64,000 nucleotides of DNA, from contig OY987263.1 in NCBI GenBank assembly GCA_963920665.1, positions 42,009,218-42,073,217 of the forward strand, given 5' to 3'. A program made the position numbers and the translations under genes. The notes beneath the pieces are model-generated. The model did no database searches and was not told where the DNA came from. It saw only the letters and a program-made list of their open reading frames with translations. Source of the DNA: Straminergon stramineum. Lineage: Eukaryota > Streptophyta > Bryopsida > Hypnales > Calliergonaceae. The first letter of the stretch is position 1; every line of letters begins with the position of its first letter. Below are positions 38,026 to 49,831 of this stretch, piece by piece.

Positions 38026-38354
38026 TACTATAAAAAAACTTTGTAAAAAAACTACAATCAAAATCAAGTGTAGTTCTTTTGACCATATTTTTGTACAGGC
38101 CCACTCCTTCGTTGTTATTTTCTTTTGCAATTTTTGACTATAATTTTTAAAAATTTTGGGTGTGTAACATACCATTGCAAGGATCTTGCAAATACATTTC
38201 CAATGGTATATTATACACCCCAAAATTCTAAAAATTGCAATGGAAAATTGCAAAAGAAAATAACATCCCACTACTAGCTCATGCACAAAAACATGGTCAA
38301 AAGAATCGCACTCAAATTTGAGTGCAATTTTTTTTACCATGTTTTGTTATAGTG
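38026..38354. mobile_element. CACTA-type fold-back MITE with TTC target duplication
   Basis: The left end TACTATAAAAAAAC and right end GTTTTGTTATAGTG are inverted; the right end gives the canonical CACTATAAC. The arms pair over most of the 329 bp, for example TTATTTTCTTTTGCAATTTT with its complement and ATACCATTG with CAATGGTAT. The flanks are TTC at 38023-38025 and 38355-38357, the 3-bp duplication expected for CACTA elements. Confidence 0.8.
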
Positions 38355-40036
38355 TTCATAGAGGCTATTGGCTCCTCTTTACTCCTATTGGCTCCTCTTT
38401 ACACTCAATCCATACCTTCTCCTTTTTCATAGAAATTTCATTCTCAAAGAAGGTGTGATAACCTTTCTTTAGTGAAGTCATATACTCACTCTTCATTTCT
38501 AATTCCAACAAGCCTTTTTCTTTTTGGCACCATAGAGCTACATTGCACCATTTCAAAAGAAATGTTTACTTTTCGCTAAATAAAAGTAATCTTTTCTTGC
38601 CAAAAATTTTCTATTTCTATTAAAAATGTAAATGAAGTTGCCAAATTTGGATGAAAAAATGCAGGAATGTGTTTGAAAAGTGTTTATGGATGAATGAATG
38701 AAAAGATGAAAAGATGGATGAATGTAGAAATATAGTGCTTCACCAAGTTTTTGAGTGATTGCCACCTTGGCACTTCCTCAAAAACTTTAATAAAAAGGGT
38801 TGATTCCAATCACCAAACCCCAAGAAATTCAAGGAAATTTTCCCGTTTGCTTGCACCTCAACAAATACCCTGAGGCGTCAATCTCTGACATAAGTTCATA
38901 AGTTACTCCGTGTGCTTCCCAGAACCAATAACAGACTGAGGTACAAGGAATGTGTCAAGGCCGGCATGGAAAGGGGACAGAGTCTAAAAGTTTTTTATTG
39001 CAGTACAAATCAAGAGTCGGCTTCTTCGGTACAAAGAATTCTGGTAACCAAATACGTCCTTTGGATCAGTTAGGGGTAATCTCATCTTCTAAATTGTCAA
39101 ATCCACTATTTTTTCTTTTTTTTTAAACACATGGACAAATTCCATTGCAGGGGAAACAGTATAGAGAACTAGAGGAGAACACCTTGGCGAAAAAATCCAC
39201 TATTTTTTCACTTAATACTATGGAAGTGATATGAAAGTGCCATTACACACCTTGGATTTTTTGGGTTTTCTTTTAAACAAATGAAATGGAATTTCATTGC
39301 AAAGGGTAAAATACAATACCCACGAGTCACAAGTGGCTTAGTACATACCTTGTTTCCACTAAGATAGATACATTCCAAGTTGAATTGTCTCTACAAGTGC
39401 CACTTCAACATTTCCTCATTGTGTATACATCTTGCAAATCAATATGTATGTGTTGTTGAAGAAACGATTTTAAAGCATCCACCAAAAAAACTTTGGTACT
39501 TCATACTTTTGCATATAGGGTCCAAATATTGCATTCTTTGGTGCGTTGGAACTTTCTTTCATTTGCCAATTAGAAAGAACAAAAATAGAAATAAAAATTT
39601 GGCAAATCTAATAATAATAATAGTAAGTGTGCACATTAGAAAAAGTAGCACTTTGGGGGTCCTTGCCTTACAAAAGAGGCAAAATAGTGGTGACTAGAGT
39701 TTCAAAATCCTAAACAAGGGCTTTCCCCCCCCCAAAAAAAATTGGATTCAACACTTTTTTCTTAAGTTGACTAAAAAGAAAAAATGTAACTATTGTGGAA
39801 ATGTAACTACAGAATATGACTTCATAGAGTCACTTGCAAAAATATGATTGGCAAAAATGACTAGACATTCCCTAGGCATATTCCTTGCCATTTCCTATGA
39901 GGCACTTTGGTGTTCTCGTAGGGTATATAATATGTTTGTCAAATCCAAGGCAAAATATAAGTGGCAGTCATATTTTCAATCATATCTTCTTTGAAGGTGT
40001 TGCCTGCCAAAAATATGATTGCAAATAGTCACTAGT

Positions 40037-40297
40037 CATCCCTAGACATATTTTTTACAATCATCAAACATACATTTTGTTGTAGTATGTATAATTCATT
40101 CCAATGACCCTTCTTTTTAAAAAAAATTCATCAAATTTCTAGAAGGTTATTCCAATGACAATCTATATAGAATACATCCCTAGTCGTATTTTTTACAATC
40201 ATAAAACATCCATTTTATTGTAATATGTACAATTCATTTCAATGACCCTTCTTCCTAAAAAACTTCATCAAATTTCTAGAAGTTTATTCCAATGACG
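40037..40297 (+). repeat. Tandem duplication, ~125-135-bp unit
   Basis: CATCCCTAGACATATTTTTTAC ... TTCTAGAAGGTTATTCCAATGAC is followed by CATCCCTAGTCGTATTTTTTAC ... TTCTAGAAGTTTATTCCAATGAC. Two units with roughly 10% difference. A weaker partial unit precedes them near 39855. Non-coding. Confidence 0.65.
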
Positions 40298-41479
40298 TTT
40301 GCATAGTGTACAATTCATTATTCATTTCAAACTTTTTGCAAATTAGATTTCTAATCAACCATTCAAGATTGACAACATCCAAATACTAAAGGATTAAGAA
40401 TAAAAATTTACTCATTTTCTTAAAATATTTCCAAAAAGGTTGGAACTTCTTGTGGAAGCAATTAGGACTTATGATGATTTAAAAATGATTCTTGACTTTC
40501 GAAAAACATTTATGTCATCCTCAAAAAAAACTATAGGCATACTTCAACATGCTAATATGACATTGAAAAGGACACTTCGGTTGACATATACTTTTGTTCA
40601 CCTAGGTATTAAGGGATTAAGGCGTGTTCCCACCTAGCATTTGGCAACTTTGGTTATTAACAAATACATCATAAAGTATAGAACCTACGGATTGTCAACA
40701 ATTATCTTGTGGTTATTGTTGTTTCATAGGTGTGCACGTTAATTTACAATTTATTACATCATTACGATGTACATGATTACTACATTGATTTGGGACTACT
40801 TTATAATCGGTATTAACTATATGGCTTCAGTTTGTTAATCAAATGAACAAAAAAGACATAAATTATACATGTAAAATAATTATCATTGTTGTGCATTTTA
40901 TGTGCATTTCAATACATGGAAAATCCATGACAATAATGTCATTGCTCTTTGTATTGTAATACCTCTTAATTAATGATGCAATCATTAAGATATAAACTGA
41001 AATTGATTTGTGTGTGTATTAACCAAGTGCTTGTATTTTGTAAATTAAAATATCCACTACTCTAGCTTGAAAATGAACTATAGAAACAAACTTGACCACA
41101 AAATCCATGATTATTAGAGGCCACACAACTCCACCTTGAATTGAATCCATTAGTAGGCCACCAAGAAACTTAATGACATAGAGAGAATCACTTCATGGAT
41201 TTTTGGTGGGAATGGTGGGTGGAGAGGCCCTTTTTATACTAAAGTCCATTGTCCATCATGAACACTCAAAGGATATGGGATAACTTGAAGATGAAAGCTT
41301 GATTGCTCATTGCCAATTGAAACATCGGAATTGTATTGAAAGTTGAAATTTAGACTACATTCAAGTATAGTAGATTATTTTTTTTCAAAAAGATTTAAAC
41401 AAAAAAAAGTTGAAAAATCAATCTAGTTTACATTTCCAAAGAGAATATCCTAGGAATCCCATATCCAAACAAAATTCAA

Positions 41480-42605
41480 AGAGAATGTTTGAAAATGTCA
41501 AAAAAATCATATGTTTTAACTCGTCTTTGAACTTTGTCCATAACTTTTGATTGAAGGCTTGAAATCTCAAATGGATTTTTGGAAATGAACGCTAGATTGA
41601 TTTACCAACTTCTCTTAGTTTAAAGTTTTTTGAAAAAAATTATTCTACTTAGCCTATATGAGGACTGAATTTCTACTTTCAATACAATTCCTGCTTTTCA
41701 ATTGATCTCATACTCTAATTGTGAAAGATAAAAAAAATGCAATGTTAGTGCAATAATTATGCATTGACATGATGTTGTATGATTATTGTACAAGCTTGAT
41801 ATGTCTCAAATACACACTAATGTAGAACGTAGTCAGTCATCCACCACTAAACCACTGAAATCAACCATTGAGATCATTCATTTTCAATCATGCATAGTTA
41901 TCGTGTAACTTTAACACTTCAAACTCAAATATGAATGACATATCTAAACCACACTATAATTACAAATGTCAATATCATGTTGAAACAATGTTTGCAAATG
42001 AATGTAACATAAAAGTAATGCCTAACAATAATTGTACGACTATTATTAACAATTCATGATAGAGGAACTTTGTAATGTAATACCTCTATATAATGACACC
42101 TAGGCTTGATTTTTCTCATAGAAAAACATTTATTGCATTGGTTTCATTAAAAATTTAGTCATCACAAGCTATCCAACATTTAGACTTAATTCTAAAAATA
42201 TAATATTAGAAACTTAATATTGAAAACTTAATATTGGATCATCCTAATGACCAACATATAGCCAAAGGTCACCCCACAAGTGAAAAATGATCAAAATTTG
42301 AAAATCTAAATGATTTTGAAAATAAATATATCACCTTATCGAATCTAAAGAAGATTGATTGTAAAGACCACTCATTGTGCAAAGGTAAAGATTGTGTTCA
42401 ATGAATAACTTCAAACTTCATTTGGGCATAATAGAATATCTTTTTCTAAAAAATTTTGAACCAAGACAAGTTAATAAATCACTTTAACTTTCATCTCCAA
42501 AAATTCGTTTAAGATTTCAAAATTCCAATCAAAAGTTATGAACAAAATTCAAAAAGAAGTTAAAAGGGACATTTTCTTTGACATTTTCAAACATTCAAAA
42601 AACAT
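41480..42605. repeat. Large inverted repeat, possible long-TIR element
   Basis: The arm at about 41480-41690 (GAATGTTTGAAAATGTCAAA, CATAACTTTTGATTG, CTTGAAATCT, TGATTTACCAACTT) pairs with the reverse complement of about 42400-42605. The spacer is about 700 bp, AT-rich and without frames. This arrangement suggests a decayed element with ~200-bp terminal inverted repeats. Confidence 0.5.
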
Positions 42606-43101
42606 ACACCATATATCTTCCCAAGCAAGAAATCACAAAGGTTATTATTTGTAAAAGAAGTTTTCTTACAAAATAGCCGTATTCCACTGCATTATGAAAC
42701 CAATAACCAAAATTCACCGAGGTATTACCTAGATTTCATGTAGATAATATCACCAAGTATCACCCAACTATCACTTGAGTACTGAATTAGTTGGATACTT
42801 CAAAATGAAAAAAGAATTGCTCTGGCCGAATTCCTTTAAAATTGGAAATAGGTTACCCACTCCTTGGTTATGCTTATGGGTTCCCTACCTTAAAGATGGC
42901 ATTGAAGTCCAAAATTGATTTCCCCCACAAGAAGCAAGAATACCTTGCATACGCTGCCCATTCTGAGTGTTTGTAGGATAATTCCCAGTTCAACCCAACC
43001 TCGGAAAATGGTGCTCCAACTCCAGGTGAAAAACGGCTGAATCCTTTGATGAAGGTTTCCTGAAATAATGGAGGTTATGATTCTCCTGTACCCATTAGGC
43101 A

Positions 43102-46100
43102 CTAACTCGAAAATTTGTCCGACAGCATCTTCTTTCCCCTGCAGTAATCACTGCCACATAGACAGTTGAATGCTGGAATGGGGTGCTCTTCGTCTTCAAA
43201 ATCGATGCCATAATCCCACGTGAGCTCCTCCTTAGGTTTCACTGGACGGTTAGTGAAAAAAGCCACGTGATAGTAATGACGATCAGGGCTCTCAATCTCG
43301 ACTGGCATGTCCATAAGATTTGCATCTTGACACCTGCAAAGTATACTTCATGAGCAATCGATACAGCCAATTATATTGTGAAAAATAGAGGGCAAAGAGG
43401 GGTTGCTTTGTGTTGATACAACAGGAGGGATGAGTCCATGGGAGGAAATATCTGGGTTCATAATACTATGAAGTACAGGATAACTTTAACACTCATTAAA
43501 TAACTAGAGGAAACAACAATGAACTTAGAGGTAACCTACCTATGGTTTAAAAATCTTGCAACATTGCCGAAATAGGTGGCATCCAATCCAAGGGCTTCCT
43601 CATCCTTCAAATTGGCTTCGGAGCCCCAATCAGCATCCAAAACGATAGGGTAAGTGTGATGTCCCTCTCCGTTCTTTAGAACATCATTGTTCCGCTCCCA
43701 CATTTCACTGTTCGTAAGAATTTCGCCCACATACTCAAAAACAAAAGCACCAGCTGGAAGATCCTCCAAGGACTTGATCCCCCATCCTTTGCCTTCAGGT
43801 GTCATGAACACCTGAACACATCCGATTCATTCCAAAATTAGGAAGTATGAACATGACAAAATAAGATCAAAATGAAATTTCTTCTGAAAATGAAACATTA
43901 TAAAAAGTTCAACTAACATTATTAAGATCTGAAAGTAACGGCACCCATTCAATAACCCTATTGACCCATAAGTTCTTCAACTAGAAATAAAGACCACTTA
44001 AAAACCACAGTAAGGAATAATGGTAAATAAAAAATACCTCTCCCTCAATAATATAGATAAAATATTTGTCATTAGAACAGTCAAAGCTGTGCAGATTCAG
44101 AAGTACATTCTTTAGGGGTTCAACCGTAAGTGCCCAAACTAAATATAGGAAATCCGCTTTGAAAGATAATAGTCAATTATAGTAACTCTTGAAACATATT
44201 CCTATCGTTCAAAACTGTCAAGAATGATTTCTTCTTTATATTGGTACATTTTTTAAGCCTTCTTTGAAGCTAACTAATTGATTTATTTCAACTTACACAG
44301 ATATACATTTGGATATTTGGGCACTTAATGATAAGGAATACTCGTAGTTACTGAATGAAAGTGACCCCAAAAAGCCAAAACTTCAAAGTTTCAGGGACTT
44401 TACAGTAGTCAGATGCTAAAAACTAAACAAAAAGGTGAATCGGAGAAGATACACTTGAGATAACCTTTAACCCCCAAAGAATCAAATCAGGTTTGGGACA
44501 AAACAAAAATGTTTTATAAAATAAGTTAGAGAACTTTTTTGGAGTCTGTATCAGAGAAGATAGACCATGTATCAAAGAAGATAGACCAAGTATCAAATAG
44601 AAGAAAGAACTTATACGATCAAATTTTTTTAAATGGTTTAAGAGTTGTTTGAAATGAACTTTGAACATTGAATTTCAAAAATTCATCAAAAATACAATTT
44701 CAACTCTTAGCATTTGAAAATTTCTATGATTGGCCAAAATTGTAGTTTCAATCAATTTGTGAAAAAAGGCACAAACTTTAATGATGAAAACACTAGAAAT
44801 TTCTCCAAATAGTAAAATTTTCAACACTTTATGTTATTTCTTCTTGTGAGAAACTTTTGGCTATAACAATCTTAGTTTTGAATACTTTTGAATATAAAAA
44901 TAGAAAGACAACCTAATCTAATTTGCATGGAAAAACTTATATTTCCAAACATATATATTGAGCTCGAAACACTACTCATAGTTGGGAGATGACCATAAAA
45001 TGGATGATTTGGCATATAAGAGTAAAGTCCAATTCTAGCTTTCATGTTGTGAATTCTTTTGACCTCTTGTACATGGAAGTGTATTTAATATGCAACAAAG
45101 TACATCTCACAACTTTAAATTAAATAACCCATGAATATTAGAGATATAGAAAAAAAATATGAAGGTTGCAAGTTGCATTAATAACAAAGTGAAATATATG
45201 CCATTAGATTAGTTGCATCCTTGCAAATTCAAAAGTACATTCAATTTGAAGTTCATGCCCTATTTGGTTCAAATCTTTGCCTTTTGGTCACAATATAGAC
45301 TAGAAAAGACTCCAATACCTTTGAAATTGAGTGTACTTTTGAATTTGCAAGGTTGCAATTAATCTAATGGCATATATTTCACTTTGTTTTCGATGAAACT
45401 TTCAAACTTAAATGAACTCATAATCAACTTGCAACCTCAACTTTGCTATGCATGAACCTCAAAGACACCCTCCTACCAATGTAGGGTAATGACATGCAAA
45501 TCAAAGCCTTTCAATGTGACAATTCCCAAGGGAAAACATCAAGGTGCAAGGAATATGTTTTGATACCTCCAATCTACGAGTAATGCCACGTTGGACCACT
45601 CGATTGCCACATTGCTTGCTACATCCACACTTGGACGAGCATTCCTTCACGAAGTCTCGTACGAGATGCCCTTTACAGTCTGCCGGGTCCTCCTCGTTCT
45701 TGTGCCGCTCGATAGGGCAATGGAAGCCGGATTCACAATGGTGCATCTTCTCGGTGATGGAACCGTTCTTGATCTTCAGAAACTGCACGAGTTACCAGAG
45801 AGTAAGATCTGGTCTTGTGTAGTCATGCAAAAATATCAACAAATTGGCTAAGATTTTACGAGATTTCTCTGGACATTCTATATTCCATGGTTTGCAACTA
45901 TGTCCATTATTGCAACATGTACTCGACTTCAGAGCTCACTTTTTGCTATCAAATTGTCATTTATTAAGTAGTGATTTTTCTCTGAAAAGTGTGTAATTGA
46001 AGGAGGCTCTGACCTACATATGAGCTTAGTACCTTTTCAATGTACCGCTGATGTAAGCAGCCATCAGTGGTGTATCCAAATTCTCCTCCTGTTTCTCGTA

Positions 46101-47495
46101 CACAAGCGCATAGGTGGGGCGCAGATAAACAGTCCTTATAGCAGCTGGGACAGCAATCGTCGTCCCCTATCCGCGAAATAGCAAGGTTGATAAAGGCTTT
46201 TTCATACGGTCTGCTCCTTTCAATGTAGAAGAAAGAGGAAGGGAGAGCCTTAGAATTAGATTGGTTTACAATGGGGATGGGAATCGATTCAAATCCTCGA
46301 GATAAATCCTTGATATCGTGCTTAAATTGTCCTTGCACATCACGATCAACATCATAGAACCCTCTATGCGCCAATTCACCTGCCTCTCCAATTAATTCCT
46401 TGAGTTCACGATTGCATTCTTCCTCCTGGCGTAGCCTCTTCAACTTCTTGAAACCTTGAGAACTAGAAATCTCTCTCCTCGACGTAGTAGGAGCACTCTG
46501 GGAATCGAGTTCCTCTTTGGGTTGCTTCAGTTTCTTATGGGCAATGCTATCATCTGGTCTTCTTCTTGCTCCACTGGCCTCCGAATGATCGATCAGCTTA
46601 ACTCCACGACCATCAGTTCGAGGAGTGAGTCCCCCTCTTGAGTGCAACAAAGTGGGACTCTTCTGTACTGATGTCGCTTGCTTCAGTTTCCCATCTCTTT
46701 GCATCTGCTTTCTAGCAATATCTTCTTCTTGTTTGACGTTCTCGGTTGCCATCACCTTCAAGGCAGTTGCGCTCCTCTCGTCATAACCGTGTACCCTCGC
46801 AACCCTCGGAGGAGAGGACTGGAAGTTGTCTTCAAGTTTCTTTGGCCTATCTGGAGTGCCGTTATCAGGCGCTGCGCGTGTTCGCTTTGCCTCCTATCTC
46901 ACAGAATTCCAACGAGAGAAGCTTAGCTTGTAGAAATGCTTTAAAAAATTTCCACTCGCAAACAATGCCATTCAAATGCGAGCATGCGCAAGCAGCACCA
47001 AAGGAGAGAATACAAGGCCATGACCGTAAGCTACTAGAAACAGGCATCTAACAACACCAAATGAGAAAAGAAGGACCAGCTCCACAACACTCACAAGCCT
47101 CGCTTGAAGATTGCATACTTCATCTGCTAGCATTCGATAACCGTCCATCTCGACATGATCCCACATGTCCTCGGACTCGAATACCTAACGAAAATCAGGT
47201 CCCCATTAGTCTGAAACACGAATAGATTCATCTTCCGCATTCGGATATCTCTTCAAGGAGTGATCAATATTCAGCGATGGTTACGAGATGTAAGATTCAA
47301 ATTAGAAGTACTTCGGAGCACAATGCTGAGAGGGTTCTTGCTATTGCTAGTAGCTCTTACCTTGTAGAGTTTTTTCAGAGTTTTGATGACCAAAACACGG
47401 TCAAGACCAACATCCAACATGGCGCTCACTGCCCTCTCTGTCCTCACACCACCATCTCTTGGAGCAATGTCAGCGCCACCTGCTTCGTCGGCCAT
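43102..47495 (-). CDS. SUVR4-like histone H3 lysine methyltransferase (WIYLD + pre-SET/SET/post-SET)
   Basis: Plant SUVR proteins methylate H3K9 in the nucleus, chiefly at transposons. Exon 1 (47495-47362) and exon 2 (about 47188-47099) form a WIYLD domain: AVSAMLDVGLDRVLVIKTLKKLYK plus ESEDMWDHVEMDGYRMLADE (each quoted in part). Exon 3 (about 46897-46030) is a long polar region ending in pre-SET cysteines: CCPSCYKDC, CACVRETGGEFGY. The exon at 45.8-45.58 kb carries ECSSKCGCSKQCGNRVVQRG. The SET domain is in 43811-43545 (GWGIKSLEDLPAGAFVFEYVG, ATYFGNVARFLNHR, the N-H pair) and about 43336-43102 (LTWDYGIDF). Post-SET is CLCGSDYCRGK. All zinc- and SAM-binding signatures are visible, so it looks functional. 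A 1.8-kb intron (45.57-43.81 kb) holds two repeat elements. Confidence 0.9.
44121..44325 (-). mobile_element. Intronic MITE, TAAGTGCCCAAA family, copy 5
   Basis: It lies in the large SUVR intron. The left end TAAGTGCCCAAACTAAATA and right end ATATTTGGGCACTTA form an inverted repeat, the clearest ends in the family. The interior shares ATAATAGTCAATTATAGTAAC, GATTTCTTC, TTGGTACATTTT and GATTTATTTCAAC with copy 1 in the same orientation. Confidence 0.75.
45164..45447. mobile_element. Fold-back element in the SUVR intron
   Basis: GGTTGCAAGTTG and ACAAAGTGAAATATATGCCATTAGATTA, continuing TTGCAAATTCAAAAGTAC, form an arm of about 90 bp (45164-45252) that pairs with 45318-45447. The right arm has an extra ~29 bp. 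The loop is ~65 bp. Non-coding; likely a MITE of unknown superfamily. Confidence 0.65.
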
Positions 47496-49149
47496 CGCTG
47501 ACGGGTCCAGAAGATGAAAGGACTTATGTCCTAAGTATGCCGAACGTCAAGAATTATCCCCCTCCATTATTCTTTACGTTGCTTTGACCCCGAACATTAA
47601 AGGGTATTGATCGTCAACGCTCCACGTAAACCAACAGAGCATTGTCATCAAGTCACAGACATTGATTTTTAACCTCAGCAGCACGTCGGTGCTGCCTTGG
47701 AAATCCCAACCAGGGAAATATATCTCAAATATCTCAACTCCCGACCCAGGGCAGCAAGTTGCAATGAAACAGCCTCGCAAACTTCAGAATCTCCAACCCA
47801 GAAGAACAAAAAGCATCCTCCAAATGTCTCTGGTGTAGCAATTCCAGTGTGCAATCAACTACAGTGTTGCCAGCAAAATTGAAATAAAGAAAGAATCCAC
47901 AGCAATAAAATTGCAAGTCCAGTTCCACAACACCACACACGCTTCGAAGAGACGCCAAGGTCGACGAAACTCTGCAAATACGGAAGAGAATTGATCGCAC
48001 ACTTAGAAATTGAGAGAGCCACTAAAAACGAATAAAAAATAGAAAGACAGTGAAGCTCCTCCTGTAACGAATCAAGAACCTGACCTCACTCACTGCACTT
48101 TCCACTACCACGAAAGAGCAAAATTACGATCCAGAAAATTCTCACATTTTGAAAACAAAGGACTAAAATGGCCTAAAATTCATGATTCTTCGAGAAACCT
48201 ACACTGGCATGATGCAAAGATTACCGACAGAACAACAAATGCAGATTGAACCAAGCAAAATTCAACATGACCTCCGAGAAATGCAGCCCGTGATAGATCT
48301 CGTCAAAGCCAGAGGAAAGCATATTGCAACGACAGAAAATCCGAAACCAAGAAATCCTAAACGATGCTATTCACTTTCGTTTGGAAAGAACACCAAGTTC
48401 TCTCCGCCTCAAAAGTAACAAAGACGATCGGAGAACACTCATCCGATGACTTCCCTCTCACAATTTTAACAAACAGGCTCGCTTTCCAAATTCAAGAAGC
48501 TACACAACCTCCCGACACAATCCGTCATTTCTTAATCTTGAGCGCCCGTAACCCGGGAAGAGCGCCATACCGGTATCAAGAACTGACTTCCAATGCACCT
48601 TCCCCTTCAACACTCCCTCCTCCGATTCAACATAAACCTGTGTCCCGGCGCCAAAAACACGAGCCAACACATGAAACTCCACAGGGCATGCAAAGCTGGC
48701 AAACCGAAATCCGACGAAAGTGACGAAACTATTCCAAAATTTGAACGCCAACAAGAACAGCCTCCCGCGTTCGCAAGAAGCCCCGTTGCCGAAGAAATTT
48801 TGGAGCAAATTGGAGACGTTGAGTGGAAAAACACTACTCACGAGGCGTCGCGGAGTGGGACAGGAGGTACGCCGGCGCCATGAAGGATTGTCAGGTACGG
48901 GGCTCTGGTCCTAAGGAATAGCGACGCCCTAAGAAAATTCCCAGCTATGGAGCTCCCTGGCTTGCCTCCCTCGTCGGCAGCTTGTCACTTCGTAATGAGT
49001 GTCCTCAGCACGATGACGATGACCACGTAACTTCAAGAGTACACTTGAGTTGGAATTTTATTTATATTTTAAATTACTTGTTGGAGGTTTCATTGCAAAA
49101 ATATTCAGATGTCGTTAGGGTTTAGCACAAACAAATGAATGAAAAATCA

Positions 49150-49480
49150 TCCATACCTTAAGTTAGGTTGTTTGTTTTTGTTTGTTACAATGAGATCTAC
49201 AAAATCGTCCATCCCCAGTTGCGTTCTTGGAATTGTCAAAAAGCTCTCTATGAGAAGGGGTGCACAAACTTGTTTCATGACATTCTGACTCCAAAATCGT
49301 CCATTCCACGGTTGCATTCTTGGTACTTTTTGGAAGCTCCCTAGAAGGTGGGATGCATGGACTTGTTTCATGGCGTTCTGACTCATGTTAGAAGAGATAT
49401 TGAATTTCAAAGTTTTTATGAATTAGAAAATTACCTTTACTTTTGTTTTGATTGTCACAACAATACGAGACACACTAGTA
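49150..49480 (+). repeat. Direct repeat flanking the methylase/transposase locus, left copy
   Basis: It starts CATACCTTAAGTTAGGTTGTTTG and matches 61912-62190 in the same orientation (shared TTGTTAC..TGAGAT, TCTTGG..TTG..AAAGC, GGGGTG.ACAA, ATTGAATTTCAAAG, CACACTAGT). Within it, 49200-49290 and 49292-49382 are a local duplication of a ~92-bp unit containing AATCGTCCATTCC and TTGTTTCATG. Confidence 0.6.
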
Positions 49481-49794
49481 CGGATGAAAACTTTGTGGAT
49501 GAAATTGTGATACAATCTACATTTAATAGAAGAGATACCAAAAAAAATTTGAAGGTATTGTCTATTACATATATTTACACAATTTTAGATTGGAAGATGA
49601 GTTGGTGTGATAATCCAAAAGTACTATGTCTTCTATATTTGGCATGATAAATAGAGTCTCTCACACCAATTCTTTGTTTACATACCGTCTCATTCATCCA
49701 AGCAATTCTTGAATCCTTAGAAGATGACCTTTTGCATGACTAATTTCATGAAATTGAGGTAAATAATATATTTACAAATACCATAAGAAAAATG

Positions 49795-49795
<1 letters not shown>

Positions 49796-49827
<32 letters not shown>

Positions 49828-49831
49828 AAAT
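49796..49831 (+). repeat. (AAAT)n microsatellite
   Basis: Perfect run of about eight ATAA/AAAT tetranucleotide units. Confidence 0.9.

Larger units (their letters stand above)
36176..43101. other. LON1 promoter and long gene-free repeat region
   Basis: 36176-36650 is GC-richer and is the probable LON1 promoter/leader, with a short CTCAAAATCA tandem at about 36412-36440. From 36700 to 42900 the DNA is AT-rich with no supported gene. It contains a CACTA-type fold-back (38026-38354), a two-unit tandem repeat (40037-40297), a large inverted repeat (41480-42605) and an isolated AGGTTACCCCCTAAGTGGTCC end-like string near 37288. Confidence 0.55.

Noticed and set aside
21284..47495. Functional cluster of chromatin genes (H3K4 subunit ASH2 and H3K9-type SUVR)
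   Set aside because: The two are separated by LON1 and a gene desert and lie on opposite strands; plant nuclear gene order gives no operon-like meaning.
48182..48914. Overlapping open frames of about 60-120 codons on both strands upstream of the SUVR gene
   Set aside because: GC-richer DNA gives longer random frames; none has a domain or consistent splice partners. Treated as promoter/leader.
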